Below are positions 1 through 5,886 of a stretch of DNA of 6,630 nt, in pieces. A program made the translations under genes and the position numbers. The DNA is from Ignavibacteriales bacterium (GTDB lineage Bacteria > Bacteroidota > Ignavibacteria > T3Sed10-11), in contig PWJF01000140.1 of NCBI GenBank assembly GCA_003560935.1, positions 1-6,630 of the forward strand, in the 5' to 3' direction. A model generated the notes under the pieces. The model ran no database searches. It was given only the letters and a program-made list of their open reading frames with translations, and was not told the origin of the DNA. How positions within the stretch are numbered: position 1 is the first letter of the stretch; each line of letters starts with the position of its first letter.

Positions 1-1271
1 CGAAGCGGCGTGGGTTTGTATTTCAATCGTCGGAGATCTACGGCGGGCTGAACGGCTGTTACGATTACGGTCCGCTCGGTGTTGAGCTTTTTAATAATAT
101 AAAAGAACAATGGTGGCGTTCTATGACGCTGCGCGAAGATATCGAGGGTATCGATTCGAGTATACTTATGCACCCGCGCGTGTGGGAAGCGTCGGGACAC
201 GTTGAACATTTCACCGATCCGATGGTCGATTGTAAGCAATGCCGTGCACGGTACCGGGCGGACGAACTTCCCGAATCCGGTGCATGTCCGAACTGCGGCG
301 GAAAAGGAACGTTCACCGAAGCGCGCAAATTCAATCTGATGTTCCGTACGTTCGTGGGACCGGTCGAAGACAGCTCGGCAACGGTGTATCTGCGCCCCGA
401 AACTGCACAGGGAATGTACGTGAACTTTTTTAACGTGCAGTCCGCGGCGCGTCAGAAAGTGCCGTTCGGGATCGCGCAGATGGGGAAGGCGTTCCGCAAC
501 GAGATCAATACCAAAAACTTTCTCTTCCGTACGCGCGAGTTCGAACAGATGGAGATGCAGTTCTTCGTTAAACCGGGTGAAGATGACAAGTGGTTTGAGT
601 ACTGGAAGGAACAGCGTATGCAGTGGTTCAAAGATCTCGGCATGTCGCCCGACCGTTTACGGTATAATGAGCACGGTCCGGATGAGCTTGCGCATTACGC
701 AAAGAAGGCATTCGATATCCAATTCCTCTTTCCGTTCGGGTGGGGTGAAATTGAAGGCATCCACAACCGAACCGATTACGATCTCCGTCAGCATGAGCTA
801 TTCTCAGGGAAGGCGATGAAGTATTTCGATACGGAAGCGAATGATAAGTATATACCGTATGTTGTGGAAACGTCGGCGGGTGCGAGCAGATCATTCATGG
901 CGTTTCTCATCGATGCGTTTGATGAGGAACAGCTTGAGAAAGAGACACGGACCGTGATGCGGTTTCATCCGCGCATCGCGCCGATCAATGCGGCGGTTTT
1001 CCCGTTGGTCAATCGCGACGGTATGCCCGAAAAAGCACGCGCGATTGCAAGCGAGCTGCAAAAGCGGTATCGTGTTTTCTATGACGATAAAGGGGCGGTC
1101 GGACGGCGTTACCGCAGGCAGGATGAGGCGGGTACGCCGTTTTGCATCACGATCGACTCCCAAACACTCGAAGACCAAACGGTAACCATTCGCGATCGTG
1201 ACAGTATGGAGCAGGTGCGGGTGGCTGTCTCGAAAGTAGGACTTTATTTGTCGGATAAACTTGGATTATGA
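1..1271 (+). CDS. glyQS: Glycine--tRNA ligase, dimeric class II type (5' partial)
   Basis: This cytoplasmic enzyme charges tRNA-Gly with glycine using ATP. The frame is open from base 3, and the first visible residues (KRRGFVFQSSEIYGGLNGCY) are the conserved opening block of alpha2-type GlyRS. The ATG at 123 is therefore internal, and only about 10-30 N-terminal residues lie outside the window. A zinc-knuckle-like pair of CxxC motifs has Cys codons at 231, 240, 285 and 294. Class II motif 2 follows as GKAFRNEI (about 483-506), then the glutamate-rich FEQMEMQFF stretch. Motif 3 (TSAGASRSFMAFLIDAF, about 870-920) keeps its arginine. The C-terminal anticodon-binding domain begins near RFHPRIAPINAAVFPL and runs to the TGA at 1269-1271. 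The 422 visible residues fit the usual length of about 440-470. The gene looks intact, and no terminator hairpin is visible behind it. Identity as an alpha2 GlyRS rather than the alpha/beta tetrameric type is very secure. Confidence 0.97.
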   Translation, partial: KRRGFVFQSSEIYGGLNGCYDYGPLGVELFNNIKEQWWRSMTLREDIEGIDSSILMHPRVWEASGHVEHFTDPMVDCKQCRARYRADELPESGACPNCGGKGTFTEARKFNLMFRTFVGPVEDSSATVYLRPETAQGMYVNFFNVQSAARQKVPFGIAQMGKAFRNEINTKNFLFRTREFEQMEMQFFVKPGEDDKWFEYWKEQRMQWFKDLGMSPDRLRYNEHGPDELAHYAKKAFDIQFLFPFGWGEIEGIHNRTDYDLRQHELFSGKAMKYFDTEANDKYIPYVVETSAGASRSFMAFLIDAFDEEQLEKETRTVMRFHPRIAPINAAVFPLVNRDGMPEKARAIASELQKRYRVFYDDKGAVGRRYRRQDEAGTPFCITIDSQTLEDQTVTIRDRDSMEQVRVAVSKVGLYLSDKLGL

Positions 1272-1295
1272 ACTTAATCAATGTAAAGCATGGTA

Positions 1296-1314
1296 TCCAC
1301 GAAGAACACGAAGA
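1296..1314 (+). repeat. Left arm of a 19-bp perfect inverted repeat
   Basis: The sequence TCCACGAAGAACACGAAGA occurs here, and its exact reverse complement lies at 1712-1730. The match stops cleanly at both ends: the next base is mismatched on either side. Internally the arm is a near-tandem 9-mer, CACGAAGAA followed by CACGAAGA. It begins 24 nt after the glyQS stop codon and ends 3 nt before the ATG of the GxxExxY gene, so it occupies the place where a ribosome binding site would be. Confidence 0.95.
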
Positions 1315-1317
1315 TAA

Positions 1318-1701
1318 ATGAAAACGCAGGAACTGCTATTCAAAGATGAGGTGTATGCGATTATTGGAGCTGCAATAGAAGTTCATACGGCACTGGGGCC
1401 GGGTTTTCTTGAGGCGGTTTATCATGAAGCGATGGAAATAGAATTATCTCTGCGTGGTATTCCGTTCATTACTAAAGAATTGCTTCGAATAAAATTCAAA
1501 AATCGTTATTTAAAGAAAAAATACGAAGCCGATTTTATATCTTACGATGAGATTCTTGTAGAAATTAAAGCACAAAATAAACTTACATCGATTGATGAAG
1601 CACAAATTCTCAATTATCTTAAAGCATCAGGTCTCAGGGTAGGAGTGTTGATTAATTTTGGCAGCTATCGAAAGCTGGAGTGGAAAAGATATATTTATTA
1701 A
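1318..1701 (+). CDS. GxxExxY family protein, PD-(D/E)XK nuclease-like
   Basis: A small cytoplasmic protein of 127 residues, the normal length for the GxxExxY family, whose biological role is not established. The signature is G29-F-L-E32-A-V-Y35 within LGPGFLEAVYHEA. Downstream is a pattern matching the PD-(D/E)XK nuclease core: D72 (in YEADF), then E82-I-K84 (VEIKA), then Q96xxxY100 (QILNY). The last resembles the QxxxY motif of RecB/Cas4-type nucleases. All putative catalytic residues are present, so nuclease activity is plausible but inferred. No signal peptide or membrane segment is seen. The start is the ATG three bases after the left inverted-repeat arm. There is no good Shine-Dalgarno, only the AAGA that ends the repeat. 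The TAA at 1699-1701 is 10 nt before the right arm. Its low GC (136 of 384 bases, about 35%) and A-rich codon choice differ from the neighbours, suggesting separate acquisition. Confidence 0.93.
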   Translation: MKTQELLFKDEVYAIIGAAIEVHTALGPGFLEAVYHEAMEIELSLRGIPFITKELLRIKFKNRYLKKKYEADFISYDEILVEIKAQNKLTSIDEAQILNYLKASGLRVGVLINFGSYRKLEWKRYIY

Positions 1702-1711
1702 TATTAGTGGT

Positions 1712-1730
1712 TCTTCGTGTTCTTCGTGGA
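1712..1730 (-). repeat. Right arm of the 19-bp perfect inverted repeat
   Basis: TCTTCGTGTTCTTCGTGGA is the exact reverse complement of the arm at 1296-1314. It starts 10 nt after the GxxExxY stop codon and ends 10 nt before the ATG of the CPBP protease gene, so it also forms most of that gene's leader. In a transcript crossing the whole unit, the two arms could pair as a 19-bp stem with a loop of about 400 nt. Confidence 0.95.
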
Positions 1731-1740
1731 CTTATAATAT

Positions 1741-2646
1741 ATGAACATCCAATCGCTTTTTCTCGACAGTCTCGGTAACATCAGATCCGGCTGGCGGATT
1801 CTGCTCTTTCTGCTATTTCTTTTCGCCGCGGCGTCGATTGTTTTTTTTCTCGCTTCGTTTGTCATTTCCGATCTCGCATTGTATGCTCCCTTACTGCTTG
1901 TTATAAGCGTGTTCATAGCGACGGTGATGATGGTCAGGATGTTTGAGAAACGGCCGATACCCTCCGTCGGTTTGCCCGTACACAGGCGGATGCCGCTGGA
2001 GATCGTGCAGGGAATAGCGATCGGCGGTGTCATGATGTCCGTAGTGTTCATAATGCAATACGGCGCCGGATGGATAGAATTGGAATGGCGCGATCTTGAA
2101 TCCGCCGACATTGTGGGGATCCTTGTTACATCAATGGTCATTTTTATTCTCGCGGGTTTCGGGGAGGAACTTTTCTTCAGGGGCTATCCGTTTCAAACAT
2201 TAGTAGAATCGATTAAAGCTCCGGTTGCGGTCGTCGTCATGTCGCTTGCATTCACCGCGGCTCATATGATGAACCCGAACATCTCGATGCTCGGGCTATT
2301 CAACATTTTTCTTGCCGGTGTCTGGTTGTCGGTCGCATACCTGAAAACCCGGACACTGTGGTTCCCGACGGGACTGCACGTCTCGTGGAATTTTTTCCAG
2401 GGGACGATTTTTTCATATCCGGTAAGCGGTCAGGTGTTCGACGACAGATCGCTGTTTGCCATTTCGGTAACGGGACCGGCGATCCTGACCGGCGGCGAAT
2501 TCGGTCCTGAAGGGAGTTTGATTACAACAGTTGTTTTGATACTCGGAACACTGTATATTTACAAATCAAAATATTTTATAATCGGCGAGGGGGTCTGGAC
2601 AGTTGATAGATATATTCGTGAGGAACTGGAACGGTATTCAAAGTAA
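1741..2646 (+). CDS. CPBP family intramembrane metalloprotease
   Basis: A multi-pass inner-membrane protein of 301 residues in the CPBP family (CAAX protease and bacteriocin-processing, also called Abi; Rce1-related). These enzymes cleave within or next to membrane segments using a glutamate-centred site. All three motifs are visible: EExxxR at E142-E143 to R147 (GEELFFRG), FxxxH at F171 to H175 (FTAAH), and HxxxN at H213 to N217 (HVSWN). An active enzyme is therefore expected. Hydrophobic segments lie near residues 18-42, 46-65, 88-106, 124-141, 160-175, 184-200 and 259-275. The ATG at 1741 follows a leader consisting mostly of the right inverted-repeat arm, with no Shine-Dalgarno. The 3' end overlaps the next gene by 44 nt, which implies co-transcription. 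The substrate is unknown. Family roles include prenyl-protein processing, bacteriocin self-immunity and signalling, and the sequence does not choose among them. Confidence 0.93.
   Translation: MNIQSLFLDSLGNIRSGWRILLFLLFLFAAASIVFFLASFVISDLALYAPLLLVISVFIATVMMVRMFEKRPIPSVGLPVHRRMPLEIVQGIAIGGVMMSVVFIMQYGAGWIELEWRDLESADIVGILVTSMVIFILAGFGEELFFRGYPFQTLVESIKAPVAVVVMSLAFTAAHMMNPNISMLGLFNIFLAGVWLSVAYLKTRTLWFPTGLHVSWNFFQGTIFSYPVSGQVFDDRSLFAISVTGPAILTGGEFGPEGSLITTVVLILGTLYIYKSKYFIIGEGVWTVDRYIREELERYSK
2587..2593 (+). promoter_or_regulatory. Ribosome binding site supporting a TTG start
   Basis: A purine-rich GAGGGGG lies inside the end of the CPBP gene, nine bases before the in-frame TTG at 2603. It is the best Shine-Dalgarno-like match near the start of the TPR gene. 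It favours TTG 2603 over the in-frame GTG at 2618, which has none. No ATG precedes the signal sequence in this frame. Confidence 0.5.
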
Positions 2647-3859
2647 ACATATATATACCCGGATCGGGGGATTAGTTGCTGCACTTATCCTTATATCCGC
2701 ATTATCGCATACGTCGCTGAAGGCGCAATGGCTGCCTGACTGGCGCGCGGAGGAGTATGTGCAGAGGGGGATCGAGCAGGTATATAATTACGAGCTTGAT
2801 TCTGCACGTGTCTCATTTCAAAAAGTTGTGGATATGCATCCCGAACATCCGGGCGGGCATTTCTTCGTTTCCATGATCGACTGGATGAATATTCTCGTCA
2901 ACATTGAGGATGAATCTCTTGACGATAAATTCTTTACACAACTCGAAACAGTGATCGATCTTTCCGATAAAATACTGAAAAAAAGATCGCACGATATCAG
3001 TGCGTTGTTCTTTAAGGGCGGTGCGATAGGATTCCGCGGACGATTACGCGCTCATCGCGGCTCATGGGTGCGCGCGGCAAACGACGGGCGCCGTGCGCTG
3101 CCGATTGTCCGGCGTGCGGAATCACTCTCACCCGATAACGCCGACATACTGCTCGGAAAAGGTATCTATAACTATTACGCGGCGGTTATACCGGAAATGT
3201 TCTCCTGGGTCAGACCGTTCATGATCTTTTTCCCGTCCGGCGACAAGGAGGAGGGCCTTGATCAATTGCGAAGGGCGTCGCAGGAAGCGCGCTATGCCGG
3301 CATTGAAGCGTCGTATTTTCTGATGCAGATACTCTACTTCAACGAAAAGAAATACCGTGAAGGATTCGAAATTTCACAAAAATTGCACGAACAGTTTCCG
3401 GGTAACCCGCTTTTTCAACGGTATTACGGACGTTTCTGCGTTGCGCTCGGGCGGTGGGATGAAGCGTATAAAACATTCTTATCGGTTGCGGAACGTTTTG
3501 AAGAAGGCAGAAATGGATATACGGTGACGGCGGCACGCGAAGCACAGTATTATATTGCACAATATCTCTTTAACAATAATTATTTGAAAGAAGCACTCGA
3601 CCATTACTCCTCTGTACTTGAATACAGCAAACAACTTCAAAGCGATGTTCAATCCGGTTTTTTAATACTCTCAACGCTGCGGAAGGGGATGATATACGAC
3701 GCGCTCGAAGAGCGTGAAAAAGCGCTTGCCTATTACAGGCAGGTGCGGTCTATGGACGATTATCAGGGTTCACGGGCATTAGCCGACCGGTACATGCAAA
3801 CGCCGTACAGCAGAGGAAGTACTGTCCGGGAAGTTAAACCCAACAAACTCTCCCCATGA
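2603..3859 (+). CDS. Secreted tetratricopeptide-repeat protein
   Basis: A 418-residue protein with an N-terminal export signal and helical repeats; I do not recognise a named family. Basic residues (KHIYTR, 15-20) precede a hydrophobic run (GGLVAALILISAL, 22-34) and a likely signal peptidase I site after SLKA (residue 41), placing the mature protein in the periplasm. TPR-like helix pairs are visible near 47-83 (ending PEHPGGHFF), 232-268 (YFLMQILYFNEKKYREGFEI), 270-300 (YYGRFCVALGRWDEAYKTF), 311-343 (AQYYIAQYLFNNNYLKEALD) and 356-385. The middle (about 90-230) is less regular and includes a conspicuous SWVRPFMIFFPSG stretch that might contact a membrane. Such proteins usually serve as protein-binding scaffolds. 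The start is not ATG: TTG 2603 is chosen for its GAGGGGG, with GTG 2618 as the alternative. It overlaps the CPBP gene by 44 nt and the ZIP gene by 4 nt (ATGA), suggesting translational coupling. Confidence 0.88.
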   Translation: MIDIFVRNWNGIQSKHIYTRIGGLVAALILISALSHTSLKAQWLPDWRAEEYVQRGIEQVYNYELDSARVSFQKVVDMHPEHPGGHFFVSMIDWMNILVNIEDESLDDKFFTQLETVIDLSDKILKKRSHDISALFFKGGAIGFRGRLRAHRGSWVRAANDGRRALPIVRRAESLSPDNADILLGKGIYNYYAAVIPEMFSWVRPFMIFFPSGDKEEGLDQLRRASQEARYAGIEASYFLMQILYFNEKKYREGFEISQKLHEQFPGNPLFQRYYGRFCVALGRWDEAYKTFLSVAERFEEGRNGYTVTAAREAQYYIAQYLFNNNYLKEALDHYSSVLEYSKQLQSDVQSGFLILSTLRKGMIYDALEEREKALAYYRQVRSMDDYQGSRALADRYMQTPYSRGSTVREVKPNKLSP

Positions 3860-4611
3860 TCCTGACATTACTTCTTCTCGGTGTTATAGCCGCTGCGGCG
3901 GAAATCGCAGGCGGGTCTCTGGTTGCATTTAAAAAAGCATGGCCTAAAAAAATACAGGAATATTTTCTCGGTCTCAGCGCGGGATTTATGCTTGCACTTG
4001 TATTTCTTGAATTGATTCCCGAAAGCATCATATACCTCGGTGCAAGCGCGGCTGTATATATTCTTCTCGGCTATGCGGTCATTCATTTCTTCGAACATAC
4101 GCTTGTTGAACATCTTCACTTTGGCGAAGAGACGCACGACGATGTAATGGTCTCGAAGGTAGCGAGCACATCGGCGCTGGTCGGACTCATGGTGCATGCT
4201 TTCTTCGACGGTTTTGCTATTTCTACGGTGTATTCATTCGATGCAATGCTCGGGTTGCTTGTATTTATCGCGGTGTTATTGCATAAGTTTCCGGAAGGAT
4301 TCACCATCGCAACGATCATGCTGGCGGCGCAGCAGGGAAGAAGGAGTGCATTGCTCGCATCGGTTGCGATCGGCGGCGCGACGTTGATCGGTATCGTTGC
4401 GGTACTGCTGTTGTCGCAGATCAGCGAAGAGATTATCGGAATGGCATTTGCATTCTCTGCGGGTGCGACGCTCTACGTCGGTGCAAGCGACCTGGTGCCG
4501 GAGCTGAACAAGTCGAAAAACCGCTTAAGTCCGATTCTGGTGTTCGTCGGCATGGCGCTGTTTTTTATTACGCTTCAGATCATGCATCATTTTACGGGGC
4601 ATGGACATTAA
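3856..4611 (+). CDS. ZIP family divalent metal transporter
   Basis: An inner-membrane protein of 251 residues that moves Zn2+ or a similar divalent cation into the cytoplasm, going by its family. The ZIP signatures are present: HxxxDG at H114-D118 (HAFFDGFAI) and HKxPEG at H143-E147 (LLHKFPEGFT), which line the metal site in TM4 and TM5. About eight hydrophobic segments fit the family fold. The loop before TM4 (residues 77-95) has five histidines among acidic residues (H77, H81, H86, H88, H94), and the C terminus ends HHFTGHGH. Both are likely metal-sensing or metal-delivering regions. The TM4 motif has Ala where many members have Asn or Ser after the first His. Metal specificity cannot be read from sequence. 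The ATG lies within the stop of the TPR gene (ATGA) and has no separate Shine-Dalgarno, so translation is probably coupled. It ends 10 nt from the convergent porQ-like gene. Confidence 0.95.
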   Translation: MILTLLLLGVIAAAAEIAGGSLVAFKKAWPKKIQEYFLGLSAGFMLALVFLELIPESIIYLGASAAVYILLGYAVIHFFEHTLVEHLHFGEETHDDVMVSKVASTSALVGLMVHAFFDGFAISTVYSFDAMLGLLVFIAVLLHKFPEGFTIATIMLAAQQGRRSALLASVAIGGATLIGIVAVLLLSQISEEIIGMAFAFSAGATLYVGASDLVPELNKSKNRLSPILVFVGMALFFITLQIMHHFTGHGH

Positions 4612-4621
4612 TTACTAAACT

Positions 4622-5584
4622 CTATTGAAATGCGAACCCCACCGTCACATGATGCATCGCCCCGATCTTGCCGAGCGACGTGAATCCGTAGTCAAATACG
4701 TATGAACGGACATGTACCCCAAATCCCGCCGTGAATCCTGCCAGACCTATTGTCGAACCGATCTTCAGATCCTGCCGCATTTCATTCCGGTATCCGAAAC
4801 GCAGCCGCACCGCATCGGTAACGGTGAACTCGCCCCCTACCGTAAACCCGCGAAACCGGTCGAAGGTCTCACCTGTATCTTCGCTCAGATGGTGGAAGTT
4901 AACGCTGAGTACAAGGGGGAGATGTTCAAGTCCTTTCGATACTCCTATCTTCAGATCGACGGGAAGGGATTCCTGTGTTTCTGCATACGGAGTGATCTGT
5001 CTGCCGATATTCAATAAACTTGCACCGATGGTAAGATCTTGCAGCGGTAAATAGTATTGCACTCCGATGTCGAGTGCGATACCGGTGGATGTATGTTCGG
5101 GTGTGAGGGAAGAGTAGAAGAATTTTGTGTTCAATCCAAACGAGAAATTTTCATCGTAAATACTGTTTGCATAGCTCATGACGAGTGCAAGGTCGCTTGA
5201 GTTAAAATCGCCGAGGACGTTCTCGAGATGATCGACACGCCGCTGGGTCCCGTAATTTACATAGGCAATTCCCGCGCCGAACCAGCCGTATTGTTTGAAT
5301 TCCTGAGCGTAGGATAAAAATCCGGTATTGATGTCAATTATATTTCTGAAATAGCTGAGCGAGACCTGGGGCGTCTGTAATCCGTAGAGTCCCGCGGGGT
5401 TATAGAAGATTAACGCCGGATCGTGCCGCATGGCTACGGCGCTTCCGCCGATGCCGGCAAAACGCGCGCTCGCGTCGTTACGAATGAACGTAAAGACAGA
5501 TTGCCCTCCAGCAAATACAGATTGTGTTAAGAGGAAACAGGTTATGCTATACAGGACAGCCCGTCGAAAGTGTTGATACCTCAA
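4622..5584 (-). CDS. porQ: PorQ-like outer-membrane protein (type IX secretion, PorV/PorQ family)
   Basis: A predicted outer-membrane beta-barrel of the PorV/PorQ (FadL-like) family. In Bacteroidota PorQ works with the type IX secretion system, where it is linked to the cell-surface attachment complex. The mature N terminus GGQSVFTFIRNDASARFAGIGG, split here as GGQSVFTFIRNDASARF then AGIGG, matches the PorQ opening block. DPALIFYNPAGL follows, and later SSDLALVMSYANSI and QESLPVDLKIGVSKGLEHLP align with PorQ from memory. Alternating hydrophobic strands run to a terminal aromatic (VGFAFQ), as expected for barrel insertion. The signal peptide is RYQHFRRAVLYSITCFLLTQ followed by SVFA and a cut before GGQ. 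The start is placed at TTG 5584-5582 because AAGGAG lies six bases upstream, giving 320 residues and a compact signal peptide. The ATG at 5605 (327 residues) has no Shine-Dalgarno. It is transcribed alone, convergent with the ZIP gene. Confidence 0.87.
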   Translation of the reverse strand: MRYQHFRRAVLYSITCFLLTQSVFAGGQSVFTFIRNDASARFAGIGGSAVAMRHDPALIFYNPAGLYGLQTPQVSLSYFRNIIDINTGFLSYAQEFKQYGWFGAGIAYVNYGTQRRVDHLENVLGDFNSSDLALVMSYANSIYDENFSFGLNTKFFYSSLTPEHTSTGIALDIGVQYYLPLQDLTIGASLLNIGRQITPYAETQESLPVDLKIGVSKGLEHLPLVLSVNFHHLSEDTGETFDRFRGFTVGGEFTVTDAVRLRFGYRNEMRQDLKIGSTIGLAGFTAGFGVHVRSYVFDYGFTSLGKIGAMHHVTVGFAFQ

Positions 5585-5590
5585 TGTCGT

Positions 5591-5596
5591 CTCCTT
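5591..5596 (-). promoter_or_regulatory. Ribosome binding site deciding the porQ-like start
   Basis: Read on the minus strand, AAGGAG is followed by ACGACA and then TTG (5584-5582), which is ideal Shine-Dalgarno spacing. This site lies inside the frame if the upstream ATG (5605-5603) were used, and that ATG is preceded only by AT-rich non-purine sequence. It therefore argues for TTG initiation. Confidence 0.6.
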
Positions 5597-5620
5597 GCCC
5601 GTCATATTTCTGGATGCAGT

Positions 5621-5649
5621 AATCTAATGAAAAGAGGTGAAAAATACAA
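5621..5649 (-). promoter_or_regulatory. Possible sigma70-type promoter of the porQ-like gene
   Basis: On the minus strand, TTGTAT (5649-5644) and TAGATT (5626-5621) are separated by exactly 17 bases and could be -35 and -10 elements. Matches to consensus are modest (3 of 6 and 4 of 6). A transcript from here would start near 5614. That leaves about 30 nt before the TTG start but under 10 nt before the alternative ATG. This is only weak support, since AT-rich DNA yields such matches easily. Confidence 0.25.
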
Positions 5650-5701
5650 ATGCCGGGGTTAATGCCCTCCCCTCTCCACTGTAACATCTACATTTTGTAT
5701 G

Positions 5702-5727
5702 AGGTAAAAATTACCTGTTGGTAAAAA
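5702..5727. repeat. Overlapping GGTAA/TTACC palindromes
   Basis: AGGTAA (5702-5707) and TTACCT (5711-5716) form a 6-bp inverted repeat around AAA. The same TTACC (5711-5715) can also pair with GGTAA (5720-5724) across TGTT. GGTAAAAA is directly repeated at 5703-5710 and 5720-5727, spaced 17 bases start to start. This is compatible with an operator for a dimeric regulator or with two mutually exclusive small hairpins. There is no T-tract typical of a terminator, and chance is possible in AT-rich DNA. Confidence 0.4.
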
Positions 5728-5886
5728 ATACTCTATTAAGCTAATTTTTACAGTAATGAATTCGAGTGTTTCTTTAAGCTTTTCACATAAACTAAATGTT
5801 TTAATAATATACGTTTATGGCACAAATTTTGTCTTATTACTATAGGAAATTCAAAGTTATATAAGAAAAACCTTGAAATAGGGATT

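Larger units (their letters stand above)
1296..1730. mobile_element. Candidate inverted-repeat-bounded GxxExxY cassette
   Basis: Seen directly: two perfect 19-bp inverted repeats enclose a single small gene and almost nothing else. The gene is about 35% GC by hand count, against roughly 47-55% in sampled lines of the genes on either side. Inference: the 435-bp unit was inserted, or is maintained, as a discrete module between glyQS and the CPBP gene. It encodes no transposase or recombinase. I see no convincing target-site duplication outside the arms (left flank ends GGTA, right flank begins CTTA). Movement, if any, would need help in trans or a mechanism using the encoded nuclease-like protein. 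The arms could instead be a dispersed genomic repeat or a regulatory stem, so the mobile-element label is tentative. Confidence 0.4.
5606..5886. other. AT-rich divergent intergenic region
   Basis: This stretch separates the leftward porQ-like gene from the rightward UbiA-type gene, so it must hold both promoters. I see no RNA gene and no convincing coding sequence. It contains a GGTAA/TTACC palindrome cluster (5702-5727) and a 7-bp inverted repeat, CATAAAC at 5786-5792 with GTTTATG at 5813-5819. For the rightward gene, TTTATG (5814-5819) and TACTAT (5838-5843) are 18 bases apart, a weak candidate promoter. Its AT-richness contrasts with the genes to the left and marks a composition change at this point. 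Confidence 0.6.

Noticed and set aside
123..1271. Glycyl-tRNA synthetase starting at ATG 123
   Set aside because: The same frame is open back to base 3 and encodes highly conserved N-terminal GlyRS residues, so ATG 123 is an internal methionine.
1296..1730. Classical insertion sequence or MITE
   Set aside because: There is no transposase or remnant of one, and no convincing target-site duplication next to the arms. The enclosed gene is intact and belongs to a different family.
1733..1738. Perfect TATAAT just before the CPBP start codon
   Set aside because: A transcript from this -10 would begin at or after the ATG at 1741, and no -35 match lies at proper spacing; AT-rich chance is more likely.
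1704..2141. Long open frame on the minus strand opposite the CPBP gene
   Set aside because: The opposite strand encodes a complete CPBP protein with all three family motifs. The minus frame shows low-complexity, Ser/Thr/Arg-rich composition and no recognisable domain.
4612..4621. Shared terminator between the ZIP and porQ-like genes
   Set aside because: The 10-nt gap holds no inverted repeat or T-tract; if the transcripts terminate here it must happen inside the opposing coding regions.
5650..5724. A 24-codon plus-strand frame with AGAGGTG ten bases upstream
   Set aside because: It is too short to judge, has no recognisable content, ends within the palindrome cluster, and lies over 160 nt before the next gene, so it does not look like an attenuator leader.
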